From positions 6,726,060 to 6,790,059 of the forward strand of contig NC_060906.1 in assembly GCF_014805685.1 (NCBI RefSeq): a stretch of 64,000 bases of DNA. Reading direction: 5' to 3'. Position 1 is the stretch's first letter. Each line of letters starts with the position of its first letter. The DNA comes from Silurus meridionalis. Taxonomy: Eukaryota; Chordata; Actinopteri; Siluriformes; Siluridae. The position numbers were made by a program, and so were the translations under genes. Below the pieces are notes generated by a model, which saw nothing but the letters and a program-made list of their open reading frames with translations, had not been told where the DNA came from and searched no databases. Shown here piece by piece: positions 24,701 through 39,200 of this stretch.

Positions 24701-27700
24701 CATCTAGAGGTTGCTCTCATACTGTATAACGCAACCCGGAAAAACTAACAGTATGGATTTTTCGCCGTTAGTGCAAGCAATCAACTATTTATTTGCCAAA
24801 ACGGATGCATCAGTCAACCTCCACGGATAACCAGTGAAAGCAGCAGTGTGGTCATTATGTGTCCAGAGGTAGGGTTGTTTGGCATAGATACATAATTATG
24901 TACACCCTGGGAAGCATCACCATTGTAAATAAAATAGGGATTACATGTGAGGGCCATATAATTTTGACCCAGAGGACTGTCCAGCTCTGCAAGATGTACC
25001 ATTTTCTCTGGGCCATACCATTTTACAATACAAAGAGCCTCAGGGCCATACCATTGCACAGTCCTGGCAGTCAGGCTAGTTTTTAAGGCCCAGCTGAGAA
25101 GCTTCTGCTGACAAGTTGCAAAGAGCCAATCAATCTTTTGCTGCCCTAAGGGTCACAATGCTGTCTGAGCAGACCAGAACGTGTCGAGAATGACTTGAGT
25201 GCAAGATAACACTTCACTAAAGCTGGATGGTGGACGTTACACATGGGGCCCCATCCCACTTTAGTTCCCATGTGACACTAGACCAAATCTTACAACCTGA
25301 ATAAGACTGTTCTGTTTAAAACTGTGGGGAATATATCATTTCTACAGCATCGCTTCCTAAGAGGCCAACATTTATTTTGGTCTTGTTTGAAATAAGAAAG
25401 GCCTTGAGCCCCATTTTCAGGATCTGTTGAAGGATCTGTCCCAAGATGTGCTTGGTACCTAGACACAGAGAACATCTAGCAATAGTGCATTATCTTATTA
25501 TCCTTGCTTGTGATCCACAGCACAGCATGGGACCTGCCATTATCTTCCAGCAAAGCTTCTATTACAGGCTTTGCACCTTGGCAGGAAATTGGTACTATGT
25601 GGAAAAGTGTCATTGCTATGGTTAGGGCAATCATCAAGTTTAGTGTGTGGAAGTTCAAAAATAAGGAGTTAAAAATAAATTAGTTGGAATCACAGCGACA
25701 AATCACACACCCAACAATTAATGCTGCATGGTATGTAGAACAGCATTTTTGGAACGTATCTCCAGCTTTTGTTTTTCAACTACTTGGCATGACCACTCAG
25801 TGCAGTTTACACTTATGAATGAACCAAAGTGTAAAAAAACAAAACAAAACATTTGCACATTGTGAATACACATTCTGAATGAAGGCGCTATGTATTAGCA
25901 GGCTAAGAATAGCAGATGTAGCACTAAACAGTGTGGGGAATGTGGGAGTAGTGCCAACTTTACAGCACCAGATGTTAACCACAAGCTCCCTGAATCAGGC
26001 AACCAGCAGAACCCACCTATATCTGAAACACTTGAAAGGAAAATATATTAGTTTTAGCTTCATTTTATAATAACCAATTGCTGCATATATTCCTAAAACA
26101 AAGAGGAATAAATAAACCCCTAATTTATTTTATTTTTTTCTTTCAGTCCAACGTGTCACGACGGCAGCAGCGGATGATCAAGAACAGAGAGTCTGCATCT
26201 TTATCACGGAAGAAGAAGAAGGAGTACTTGCTGACCTTGGAGGCCCGTCTGAAGGTTGCGCTGTCCGAGAACGAGCAGCTGAAAAGTGAAAACGGGACGT
26301 TAAAACGGCAACTGGAGGGTCTTTTAAATGAAGTAGGTCGTGCAGTATTTCTATAAAGATGGATAGAGACATAGGTTAAGTTGTGCACTAACATAAGTCG
26401 AATAATAACCACAGCAATCAGTTTTACTGTACCAGAAGGAGGATATTTTCTTGTGCCTGACTTTCTTCTGAATTCTCCTCCATGCTCGTGTTTAGAACAC
26501 CATTCTGAAGGCAACTGCACCAAAGAGACGAGCCGTGTGTCTCATGGTGGTCCTGGTTTTCTTGGCCATCAACGTCGTGCCATTGAGGTAACAAACTACA
26601 CACAAGACTTCCAGTGAGAAATTTCTTGTTCGGATGAATGCACTTACAGTCTGTACAGTTGATGATAGAATGGTCATACGTATAACTATTTTTAACGTGT
26701 ATGGGAGGATCGTTTATTATAAAAAAATCATCCACTTTCTATTAAAACGTTTTTTAGGTGAGATAGTGTGCATGAGTTTGCATGGGAAATGTCTTCATAA
26801 ATTACACAGGGAGATTAGGGATTTCTAGCGCCATTATAAAAATCACATTAAAACCACCCAGTTTTTTGGTCAAGCAAAAGTATAGGAATAGCTCAAGTTT
26901 ATTTATTTATTTTTTTTATTTATTTTAAAACTGCATTTGTGATGAGTTTCATTGCGAAAAAAAGATTGGCGACTTTGTTCGTGAAGCAGCCTTGACACTC
27001 ACCATGCTATGTTTTGGATCATGAGCAGATCCTTTCTTTCTCCACACTCTTGCCTTGCCATCATTTTGTTTACGGTTTATCTTGGTTTGTCCTGTTTTGT
27101 GCAGGGTGTTGGTGCCTGTTGGTTCACAGCCTGTTGGTTTTGGGATTTTTATTTGAAGCTCCCGACATGACAAACTCGCACTGATCCTTATGCTTGCCCA
27201 TTTTTCCTGCTTCCAACTCATCAACTTTAAATGCATACTCTGTCTGTTTGCTGTCAGATTTTACCAATAGTTGAATATTTATATTTAATATTTAAAGGTT
27301 TCTGCTGTTTTATGGTGCTATTTGCTGGTTTCAGGTTCTGTTATGTGTCAAACTACTAGTTTAACCTCAGCATGTTCGGGTCCTTTGTGGCACTGTGACA
27401 TTATTAATTTCCCTAACTAGTTGTCTCTTTCCGTTCTTTCTGAAGCATTTTTAAGGGGGATACAGACTCCAAATTTGCACCATCTTCTGGTCCCATTAGC
27501 AGACATCTGCTAAGCTTCTCGTCAAAGATCGACACAGATTCTTCTCAAAAGTGAGTGTCCTCTGTTCCAACCAAGCCTGTTTTATGTTTGTTCTCCCCTG
27601 TAGGTTTCACTCATTGTCATGTTCCATTTTTTGCCCTCTTTTCTTTTTACTAGACTGGAGGACATGGAATCGATGCCAGAGGAGAAAGCTCTCATGGTGG

Positions 27701-30700
27701 TTAAAAGAGATCCTCTCTTCCTCAGAACTCCTCCTGTTGCTCCTCCCTGCCAGCCTTCAGTCAACAGGACCAAGTGTCTAAGGTTAGTACTGAGAGACCA
27801 CAAACTGCAACAGTTTTATTTTATCTACACTATACGCTGTATTTAATTTATTTAGTCATGAACAGATTAATACTTTCTCCACACCTTTGCATCACTTTGG
27901 TCAAAAACTTGGCTTGTCCCAGTATTTTTTGTGAATTCCACAGAAAATTCGTCTGGTCTTCTGATTCTTGATGCTCTCAAGCATTTTTGGACTGTGATTC
28001 TTTTACCCCTGTTTTGTGGAGGCTGTTGGTGATGTCATGTGAACTTTGAGACCTGAAAGTTTACTTTCTGCCTAATATATTCTACCTCTTCTACAGTGGT
28101 CATTGTAATATATATACTGTATGATGAGTTTTTCAGAAACTGCTCATCATCTCGGATTTTCACACGAGTTTCTAGAGTTAAACAGAATTTCACTTCAGTG
28201 CTGCTGAGTAACGTCACAAACTGGCTCTAAAATAAATCCGTATTTAGCGTCCTGTATATTTGCCTGTAACTACAAAATTTTGTGTATTTTGTGTTCTTTT
28301 GTGTAGGATGGCCAGTGAGCTGAGGGGGTGGGTCCACCGGCACGAGGCAGAACGCACTAAGAACCAGCGTAACAGCAGCACCCACTCCAGAGCTCGAACC
28401 ATCACGGTACGAGTGATCAAAGGCGCTTATCCAGTCAGCTTCTTTTTTTCTTTCTGCTTCCATAAAGTCCCATTGACCGTGAAAGCTCATGATTTTCTTC
28501 AACCTTCAACTTTCTTTGCGTTATTTCAACGTTTTCCTTCACGTTTCCTGCTAACATTATGGAGAGACAAGAATTATTTCTTCATGTAAGGTATGTTGTA
28601 TTTGTCCAGTCAGCACTGTGTAACCAAGTGGGCTGCAGGCTGTTCTATTGCCTTTTACAGACAGAAGATAAAGAACCCTACAATTAGCCAAGCTGAAAGT
28701 TTTTTTCTGAGAGAAAAAGCTTGTGTGAGCATAATGAGTGAGTCAGCAGAAGTAACTCTCAGGGTGGTATTGCTTCTGTTATGTTCTAAGTGTTCGAGTT
28801 TAATTTCAGATCTGAAATCGTTTATACTGCCGCAGGTTTTGGGTCTGTGTAGTATCACTACACCTAATGGATTCCTTTCTGTTTTTGTAGTGTATCTTAC
28901 ACAAAAGAGCAAACATCCATATTTCTACACTGGTTCTGCCACTTATCTAGAGGTCTATAATGTCAGCATCAGCATAACAGTTTTGGTTAGTTTTCACTCT
29001 TCGAACCCAGTGATAGAAATAGCACAGATGTTTTGACAGCAGATCAGGGGGATCTTCTTCCACTTCTTCTTCTTCTTCTTCTTCGGCTGCTCCCATTAGA
29101 GGTCGCCACAGTGGATCATCCGTCTCCATACCACCCTGTCCTCTACATCTGCCTCTTTCACACCAACTACCTGCATGTCTTCCCTCACAACATCCATTAA
29201 ACTCCTCCTTGGTCTTCGTCTTTTCCTCCTTCCTGGTGGCTCCATCCTCAGCATTCTCCTACCGATATACCCCATGTCCCTCCTCTGCACATGTCCAAAC
29301 CATCTCAATCTCGCTTTCCTCACCTTGTCTCTAAAACATCCTACATGCGCTGTTCCTGTAATAAACTCATTTCCAATCCTGTTCATCCTCATCACTCCCA
29401 ACGGAAACATCAACATTTTCAGCTCTGCTACCTCCAGCTTCACCTCCTGTCTTTTACTCACTGCCACTGTCCCTAAACCATACAACATCGCAGGTCTCAA
29501 GACAGTCATATACACTTTTCCCCTTCATTCTTGCAGATACCCTACTATCACAAATTACTCCTGCTATCACTTTTCTCCACCCACTCCAACCTGCCTGCAC
29601 TCTTTTCTTCAATTCTCTAACACACTCTCCATTACTTTGCACTGTTGACCCCAGGTACCTGAACTCCTCCACCTTCTCCACCTCTTCTCCCTGCAACCAC
29701 ACCACTCCACTGCCCTCCCTCTCATTCACACACATGTACTGTGTCTTACTCCTACTGACTTTCATTCCCCTTCTCTCCAGCGCTTATCTCCACCTCTCCA
29801 GGCTCTTCTCAACCTGCTCACTACTCTCACCATAAATCACAATATCATCTTTAAACATCATAGTCCAGGGAGACTCCTGTCTGACCTCGTTCGTCAACCT
29901 GTCCATCACCACTGCAAACAGGAAAGGGCTCAGAGCCGATCCTTGATGCAGTCCAACTTCCACCTTGAACCAGTCTGTCGTTCATACTGCACACTTCACT
30001 GCTGTCACACTGTCCTCATACATGTCCTGCACCACCCTCACATACTTCTCTGACACACCTGACTTTCTCATACAATACCACAACTCCTCTCTCGGCACTC
30101 TGTCGAACGCTTTCTCTAAATCCACAAATACACAATGCAACTCCTTCTGACCTTCTCTAAACTTCTCTATCAACATTCTTAAAGAAAATAATGCGTCTCT
30201 GGTGCTCTTCCTCGGCATGAAACCATACTGTTGCTCACAGATGGTCACCTCTTCTCTCAGCCTGGCTTCCACTACTCTTTCCTGTAACTTCATGGTGTGA
30301 CTGATCAACTTAAGTCCCCTGTAGTTACTGCAGGTCTGCACATCTCCCTTATTTTTAAAGATCGGTACCAGCACACTCCTTCTCCATTCCTCAGACATCT
30401 TCTCACCTTCCAGAATCTTGTTAAACAACCTGGTTTAAAAACTCCACTGCCATCTCTACTATACATCTCCATGCTTCTATGTCATCTGGTCCTACAGACT
30501 TTCCAATCTTTATCCTCTTAATCGATGCTCTCACTTCCTTCTTACTAATCCTATCCACTTCCTGCTTCACCATCTCCACACCATCCAACCTACTTTCTCT
30601 CTCATTTTCCTCGTTCATCAGCTGCTCAAAATACTCCCTTCATCTTCTCAACACACTCTCCTTACTAGTCAACACATTTCCATCTCCATCCATTTCCATC

Positions 30701-33700
30701 TCCATCCTTTAAGGCTCTTGCAGCACATCCTTCCCAGCTCGGTCTTTCAATCGGTACAAATCCTTTTCTCTTTCCTTAGTGCCAAACTTCTCATACAGCT
30801 CCTCATATGCCTTTTCCTTGGCTTTCACCACATCCCTCTTTACCTGCTGCCGCATCTCCTTGTACTCCTGTCTACTTTTCTCATCTCTCTGTCGATCCTC
30901 TCTTTGTCTTCCTTTCTATTTAAAGATGTCACACCAAGTGTCTTTCTATCTGTCTCTCATCACTTCTGCAGTAGTTGCCCAATCATCCAGCACCTCTTCA
31001 CCATCACCGAGCCCCTGTCTGACCTCTTCCCTGAATCTTACACTACAGTCTTCTTCCTTCAGTTTCCACCATCTAATTATTCTTTCAGTCCTCACTCTCC
31101 TCCTCTTCTTCTTTACCTCCGTGTTCACCACTGCCATTTCCATCCTTTTAGCAAAATCTGCCGTTCCACATTCCTCTCCTTAAAACCATACCTACCATCA
31201 CCTCCTCATCACCTCTGTTCCCTTCACCTACATGCCCATTAAAGTCTGCCCAATCACCAATCTTTCATTCCTAAGTACACCATCTACCACTTCATCTAAC
31301 TTACTCTAGAATTGTTCCTTCTCCTTCATCTAACAGCCGACTTGTGGAGCATAAGCACTGATGACATTTATCATCACCCCTTCTAGCCCCTTCTAGCTTC
31401 ACGTTCATCACTCTATCAGAAACTCTCTTCACCTCCACTACACTCTTACTGTACTCTTCCTTCAGAATCACCCCTACACCATTTCTCTTTCCATCCACAC
31501 CATGATAGATCAGTTTAAAGCCACCTCCAATGTTTTTGGCCTTACTCCCTTTCCACTTGGTCTCCTGAACTCACATGTCTACCTTTCTCCTCTCCATCAT
31601 ACCAGCTACCTCTCTCCCTTTACCCGTCATAGTACCAACATTTAAAGTACCCACCCAAACCTCCATTCTCCTACACTTCTCCTTTTCCTGCTTTCTCTGT
31701 AGACGTCTTCCCCCTCTCCTTCTCCTCCTTCTGCATCTTTCATATATATATATATAATGGGCAGTCAATGCTGGGCCCTTGAGCAAGAAATTTGATGTTA
31801 ATTTTGTGTCATTTTTCTTTAGGTCATTTACTTATTTCTGCCTCTTGAACGTCACGAGACAGCGTTTACACTCTCTGTAGACTCTCTCTGCTCCACAGCC
31901 CTGAGCTCTGGCTCCAGCTTCCTAATTATTTGGGGTATTCAGAGAAGAAGATTTCAATGTGTTGTAGCGTGTATATTGAAAGAGACCTTCCCTGTCCCGT
32001 GACGTTCAAGAGGCAGAAAAAAGTAAATGACCTAAAGAAAAATGACACAAAATTACCATCAAATTGCTTCAATATAAAAAGTATAGAACACTTTCCTGTG
32101 AGGACGATTCTTTCCCAGGATCATCCATTTCTGTAGACTCGATCTACATTGATATTAAAATCCTGTTCCCACACTGAAAGGAAATGCTGTCGAAGCATAA
32201 ATAATAAATACGGTGTTTCATAATGAACTGTTTTGCATTCTTTTTCCTTTCTTTTTTTCCCCCCAAAGAAAACGGGCAACAAGAAGGCTGAAGTGGCGCA
32301 GATCGTGACGGTGCAGTACACGGACTCTCCTGAAAAGTGAGTGATGATCAGCTTGAAGCTGCTGATTGTGATGTTGTAAAACCATTACGGGTCGCTCAGG
32401 AACTATAGTTATTTATGCCTTACTAAATTATGCGGACGGACATGCTTGTGTTATGAACCTATGACTTCGAGTGAGGTCTCGGCTTCGCGAATCAAACGTT
32501 AATAAAATTGTTCTGAAATTTGGCGAGAGCAGAGAACGTACTGGTTAGAAGTTCTTACAGACCATCGATCCACTACAACTACAGTCTCCTGACCTGAACG
32601 ACTGAAGGAATGGAATAAAGCGAGGGATTACGGGGCAATATTTGTTTATGTGCACATTTCTAAAATAAATGTCAGCCAACTGCATGCAGGTTGACTGAAT
32701 TTCACCGCCCTGCTTTTATGCACTATTTTTATTTTCCCCATGTCATTGTGCTGTGATTGAAATGATCTAAAAGATAAGCCTGTGATGTTTCACCGGTTTT
32801 GACTTGATTTGATAGTTTTGTTGTCTGACTGTAGTGAAGCTTTAGCTGTTCCAGGGAAAGGAACTTGAACTATTTAAGAGGGTTTTTCTCTCTATAGCTA
32901 CTTAACTGCTTTAAGTAAACATCACCGGTGTTTCCAACAACATGTCAAGATACACTTAGAGATACATAGAGAAAGGTAGAGGCTTCACCTGGGCTGAACG
33001 TTTTCCTGTTTCTAGGCTTTCAAGCAACGAGCTGCAGGTTTACTACGCCCCGCACCGCACCTACAGCCATTTCTTTGATGAGCTCAACCGAAGAGGAGAC
33101 ACCTTCTATGTGATTTCTTTCCGCAGAGTGAGTAGGCATTGTTAAACCTTTTCTTTTCTTTCCTTTCCTTTTAAATGATTTAATTCAGTTCAAATATTTG
33201 CAGAGTGCGTTTAATAATGGAAACTTGTGCGTCTCCATAACTGAGGCTGAATTTCGCATCATAGCCAACAACACGGATACAAATGAAGCAGCTCCCGGTT
33301 CGATGCAATACGATTCACCACTATTATGATGCAGTGCTATTTGATTTCACTTCAACACGATGTGATTCAATGCAATACGATGCAATACATTTCATCAGTT
33401 TACTTAAGTTACTTCTTTTCCTGTTCTGTCTGCAGGAAGTTGCAGCTCTACCTCTGCCTTGTAAATCTGTATTCTATGTGACTCTCAGGTGAACTCGTAT
33501 GTTCACGTAGCAGCAGCGGTGCTGAGAGAACGCGCTCGAGAAACAGTTTAGAGATGAGAAATCAAACTACATATCAAATATCGCTCCCAAATTATTGGTC
33601 AGTTTGTAAATAATAAAAGCGTACTATATTTAAATAAATGTAGATGCAAATATGTTAAAAACACTTTTGTCACATAAACGCTGTAACTATGACCATGTTG

Positions 33701-34223
33701 TTGCTTCGGCCTTCTGATTTTAACGGATAACGAGGTCAATAATTTGTCTGGGATTAACACAAATCTCAGGATTAACCTGATTATGGTGAGAAGAATATCT
33801 TCATCCCATGATAAATGATCTCCTAACACTAACTGTGAACTGAAAAAAGTTTTCTGTGAGGTAAAAAATAAAAAAATTTCCACATGCTTGCAATAGGGAT
33901 GCACCAGAATCAGTGTCTTAGATTCTTAGACACCACAATTCCACCATCAAACTCAGGCTCCCCCTGTAAACAAATTAATTGTATTAATGAAGAGCATGTG
34001 AGGTTGGAACAGGAATGTTATGCTGTAGGGAGCGACTCTCTCCAACGTCCCGCCCTCTTTATGTAAGAGAGAAACCATATGGTCTCACTCAGAGTAAGAA
34101 CCTTTGGGTTTTGCCTTTGACAAACATCTCTGTGTGCAAATGGGTCCAAGAAGAAATGAGACTCCAGACGAAGACTTAAACATAACCGTGACACGCTGTC
34201 TAATTTATGTATGTATTTATATA

Positions 34224-34288
<65 letters not shown>

Positions 34289-34959
34289 AAAATCAACAGC
34301 ATGAACTTCTTCAACAACATGAGCTACAGGAGCTCGTCTGTTGGATGAAGGGACCACACGGACCAGCCTTTCGTGAAACACTTTTGATAGACACTGACCA
34401 CTGCAGACCTGCAGAACATGCCACAAGAGCTGCAGTTTTGGAGATGCTCTGCCCCAGTCGACTAGACCTCACAATTTTGTCAAACTCGCTCAAATTCCTT
34501 ACGCTTACCCATTTTTCCTGCTTCAAACATGTCAACTTTGAGGACCAAATGTTCAAACTTGCTGTTGTATATATTTGTCTGCTTTCGTAAGTGAAGCGGA
34601 AACCTGCGTTGAATAATTTCTTAGTCGTTACAACACCAGACAGTATCCTCCCTCCCTCGCAGGAAATATTGGGTTCTATGTACGCAGTGTTTCTTGTGCT
34701 TGTTCTAATCTGTTTTGTATTTCCGTTATTTCTTTTAAAAAGATGAGTAATGCATCTGAAAACACTGAGCCCTGTTTGGTTTCCCTGTGTAAATAAATGC
34801 TCTACACACATATACACACACACACGAGACCCGTTGATGCGGCAACGAAATTTCGAAAAAGCATCTTGTTTTTAAAATTCTTGTTCAGAGTCTGGTCCAG
34901 AAATGGGTTGTGGCTCTGGTGAGTCAGATGAGAAACCACTGGATATTTTATTTATTTTT

Positions 34960-34990
<31 letters not shown>

Positions 34991-36190
34991 GGATACAGTT
35001 ATATCTGAGATCACTTTTTAACTGAGGTGTCTGTGGAATGTAGTGTGTGAACTTTAACATTATGCTGTTTACTGATCAAGGGATTGATGGTGTCTGGTAT
35101 CACCATCTGCTCATATGTTGGCAGGATTGGTGAATGAGGTCGAGAAGTTGACATGTTCTCTTAAAAACTCTCTGACGGTTTGAAACAATCAGACCGATTT
35201 GCTTATCGTTAGTTTACAAGGCGATTACGCGATCGCTCCTCTTTCTAATCGAAACCAGGCAGCGTGTTCGCTATTGGAACTTTTTCCGAGGTCTTTGAAA
35301 CGTTTACACCAAAAACAACAGGAACTTGGTTTTTTTTGAGTCGCGGAATGCCAGAAAATGGGGAAAGCGTGACGTGGATGGAGTTTATTAGCTTATTTAT
35401 TTTCATGTATTTTGTTTCCTGGGATTTCGGGTGTGTGCCTCCATGGTGTTTTCTTGTTCCCACCCTCCCTGCTGTGCTCTGTTACTTTCAGATCTTTGCA
35501 TCCTTTGCTGATCTCCATTTCAAATCTCTTATGAATATTGAATTTTTTTATCTTTTTTTAGCCCCCCCAACTCCCATGTTGCCCCTTTAACATTTCCAAC
35601 ATGTATCGTCACTGTTTCCATTGCCCCTTTATTGCTTATGTAAGCAGATTGCAACATTATTGGCTTGAAGAGAACCTGGAGTCCTGGGAAAGATTTGACT
35701 TGGAGGACCTTCTCCCTTCTACCCATCGGAGAATAACGCTGTTTCACTACTGCTCTCTGTAAACCCAGAGAGAGGTTTTCACTCCATGCTCTTTTGAGTG
35801 CAGCTATTAAGTCTCGAGGAATTTGGTTCCACAGGTTTCAGTGGTGCTGCAGGCTTGACTGCAGTGGCGAGTGGAAGATGGATCTAACATGCCACACGTC
35901 TTCTATCTGTTTTTCTCATATCCTATACCGCACACATTTTTCACACGTGCTCTGGATGCTCACAGGACAGGTGGAAAGTAGAATCAGGTCACCACTCACC
36001 ACAACTCGAATGATGACTGGAACCTAGGAACGGTAATGTGACTCCTCAGAAGCAGAGGAACAATAGGCTTACAAAGCGTGATATGATTACCATCAAAACT
36101 ACTCATATTTACTACTTTACTACTCGTATTTTAGATGTCTTGTGCCAGAATTACCCAAAGAAAATTTTCAGAAACTGCTGATCTCATAGG

Positions 36191-36221
<31 letters not shown>

Positions 36222-39200
36222 TTACACACCCCATTCTCAAGACTTCACCTAGAATCTAATACAAAAACTTAAAACATTGAGTTTATTTTCATTTTGTGGG
36301 GTGAAAAAAGCTTTACTAGTATGAGAGGAAAGTCGGTTGGTTCAAGCTCCCAGGAAGTATAAAGTCATAAAATCGTTCTTCACTGTGCATCTCAGTTAAA
36401 GCTGCATCTCCAGTAGACTGAATTACTGCATAATCCAGGTGTTCCTATTGAGTCTGATCTTTTCTGTGTGTGTGGGAGTTTGGAATAAAAACAAATCATC
36501 AGGTCTTAGAATAAGGCAAATACACCCTTAGATGAACATCACCACATGCCTCTTGGGAAGATGGGAAGGCAACCATCCTAAATGGTTTCCACTTGTGAAT
36601 AATCGTCCTCGCTGTAAAATGATGAGCTTTGTAATTTTTATTTATTTATTTAATAATTTTTTTTTTTTTTTTAAATGGCCTTATAACCCTTCCCAAGCTG
36701 ATGGGCAGCAACAGATGCTTTTCCAAGGCCACGTCCACACTTTCATCTGAAAACGTATATTTTTTTTCTACGTTTCGGCCTTTCATCCATGCCGAGATGC
36801 TTTTTTTTGGTCAATGTAGCTTTTTGAAAACTTTTCGCAAAAATTCGAAAGCGCTGATTAGACTGCGAAAACGGATTCTTTCGAAAACGACGGCACATTT
36901 TTTCATCGGTTTCAAAGAGCCGGAAAGTAAATGAACGTGACGCTGAGCGTTATCTTTTTTGGTATCTTTTATATCTATATTTAAATCCTATGGAAACAGT
37001 TAAGGTGAACTTTTTCTCCACTTGATTTTTGTAAAAAGAAATAATGACACTGTTTAATATGTGTGATGTTGATCTGAGGTTGTCTTCACTAACAACTATC
37101 CTTCACATTTCCCAGGATCACCTCCTCCTTCCTGCCACCAACCACAACAGAGGAAGCAGACCAAAGATGTCAGTGGTGCTTCCAGCGATGAATATAAATG
37201 GTGAGACCGAGCACTCGTCTTTATCTCATATACTTCAGAGACAACCTTGGTTAAGTCAACGCATTAAGCAAAGAGAACAAAAAGCTTTCTGGGGGTCACT
37301 ATTGAAGGAACAGATATATTTTACTCTGTTTCCAGCCATATGACTTTGACTGGGTCACTGAGCTTTCTGGATAAGGCACAACATCTGGGCCAGGTGGATT
37401 AGAGTGACGCAGGCATTAGTAATCAGATTTACTTTCGGGCCAGTTTTATGAGCTCAACTGTTTTTCGACTCTAGATTTTCTTTTTTAATTTGTTTCACTT
37501 CATTTATTTTCATTTATATTATTTGATATGGAAAGATAAGAGAAAAAAAAAACAATATTTTGTGTAGTATACCTTTTGTTTATACGCTTCTTTTTTTGTT
37601 AAACAACAGAATTAGTACAATCGCAAGAAAGGCAAACAAATGTTGAGGGTTAGATCATATCTGGAGAAAGCTGTTCATAATGTTTACTGGCAGTGTTGCC
37701 CGTTTTTTATTCAATGCTGAATCTGTGTAGATTTCCTTTGTCTTGGATATATTTTAGTCGATGTGCAGTTTGTACAGCAGTACAGATTTACTGTCCTCTA
37801 AAAAGAACTCATACAGCTCATACAACTCATACAACATACAGCCATTGTTGTATAAATAACTAGTAAAAAGTAAATACTACTAAAGTAAATACCAGTAAAT
37901 AACTAAAAAAGTGAGTCCACCCGAAATGAACCTGTCAAAACTGTGTTTAAAGTGTGAATATTTGGTGTGGAGCACAATTGTTATATCCAGCACTGCCTTC
38001 ATCCTCCTCGGCATGGAATGCACCAGAGCTGCACAGGTTGTTGCTGGGATCCTCTTCCACTCCTCCACCTTCCGCTTGAGGCCCACAGGTGCTCAATAGG
38101 GTTTAATTTAATTCAATTCATTTTTATTTGTATAGCGCTTTTAACAATGAACATTGTCTTAAAGCAGCTTTACACAGATAATGTGGTGATTAAAAGTGAA
38201 TATGTTCTTTATAAGTAAGTTTGTCCCTGATGAGTGAGCCGGTGGCAACTGTGGCAAGGAAAAACTCCCCGAGATGGCATAAGGAAGAAACCTTGAGAGG
38301 AACCAGACTCAAGAGGGAACCCATCCTCATCTGGGTTGCACCAAATGTACATTTATAGCAGATATACGATGTTGCGGGGTACAGTGATGATGATCAGAAG
38401 CGAAAAGTAGTCCTGAGTCAGTGTAGCAGACTGTTGACATTAACCATAGTCCAATCCATCCTCAAAGCGCCCATTCTTACTCCAGAATTTCATGGAACCA
38501 CCCAAGACGTTGATGAGAAACCGTCCCAAGCTGCACAGAGTGGGGCTTCAGTCAAAGAGAACACTATCCAGAGGCAGGCCTGGACGAAGTGGAAAGATCC
38601 ACAAAGAGGAGAGAGGCAGGAACAGTGATCACTGGAGCCTCAGGAGCGAGAGAGAGAGAGAGAGAGAGAGTGACAGGAAGAGAAGGATATGGATTATTAA
38701 GTGTCCCTATTGGTGTATGAAAGTTAATGTCACTGTGCAGTTTGGACTCCGGCAAGACTCGCTATGGCAGCATAACTAAAAGTGAGAACCAGAAGGTAAC
38801 ACAGACATGAGGGATCTCTGGGATAAGAGACGACCCACCACACCACCGTCAACAAACCCGAGTGAACGTGTGAATGTGAGGGGACGACAGTATACAAATA
38901 TCCCAGTTCACCAAACACTCTATATCCATGATCCCTCCAGATCTGCTCCTTTACCTAAGAAAAAAATCTACTGATAAAAGGCTTGACTGAATAAATATGT
39001 TTTTAACCTCGACTTGAACACTGAGACTGTGTCCGAGTCCCGAACACTGATTGGAAGGCTGTTCCATAACTGTGGGGTTTATAAGAGAAAGATCTGCCCC
39101 CTTCTGTAGTCTTCATTATTTTATACTCCTTTATTCCTACAACGTTCTCAAGTCTAGCAAGCAGTATAGTGTGATCACTGGTGTCAAAAGCTGCACTAAG

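Noticed and set aside
24814..25086. Paired open frames on both strands, possible gene
   Set aside because: No recognisable domain and no splice context; inside an 11-kb ATF6 intron. Could be an old repeat, but I cannot support a class.
26949..27236. 95-codon minus-strand open frame in ATF6 intron 9
   Set aside because: It lies in an interspersed repeat with copies at 27.9 and 60.8 kb; no protein family recognised.
30718..31242. 174-codon plus-strand open frame rich in Leu/Ser
   Set aside because: It is the antisense of the RTE-like LINE; the minus strand has the recognisable endonuclease and RT blocks.
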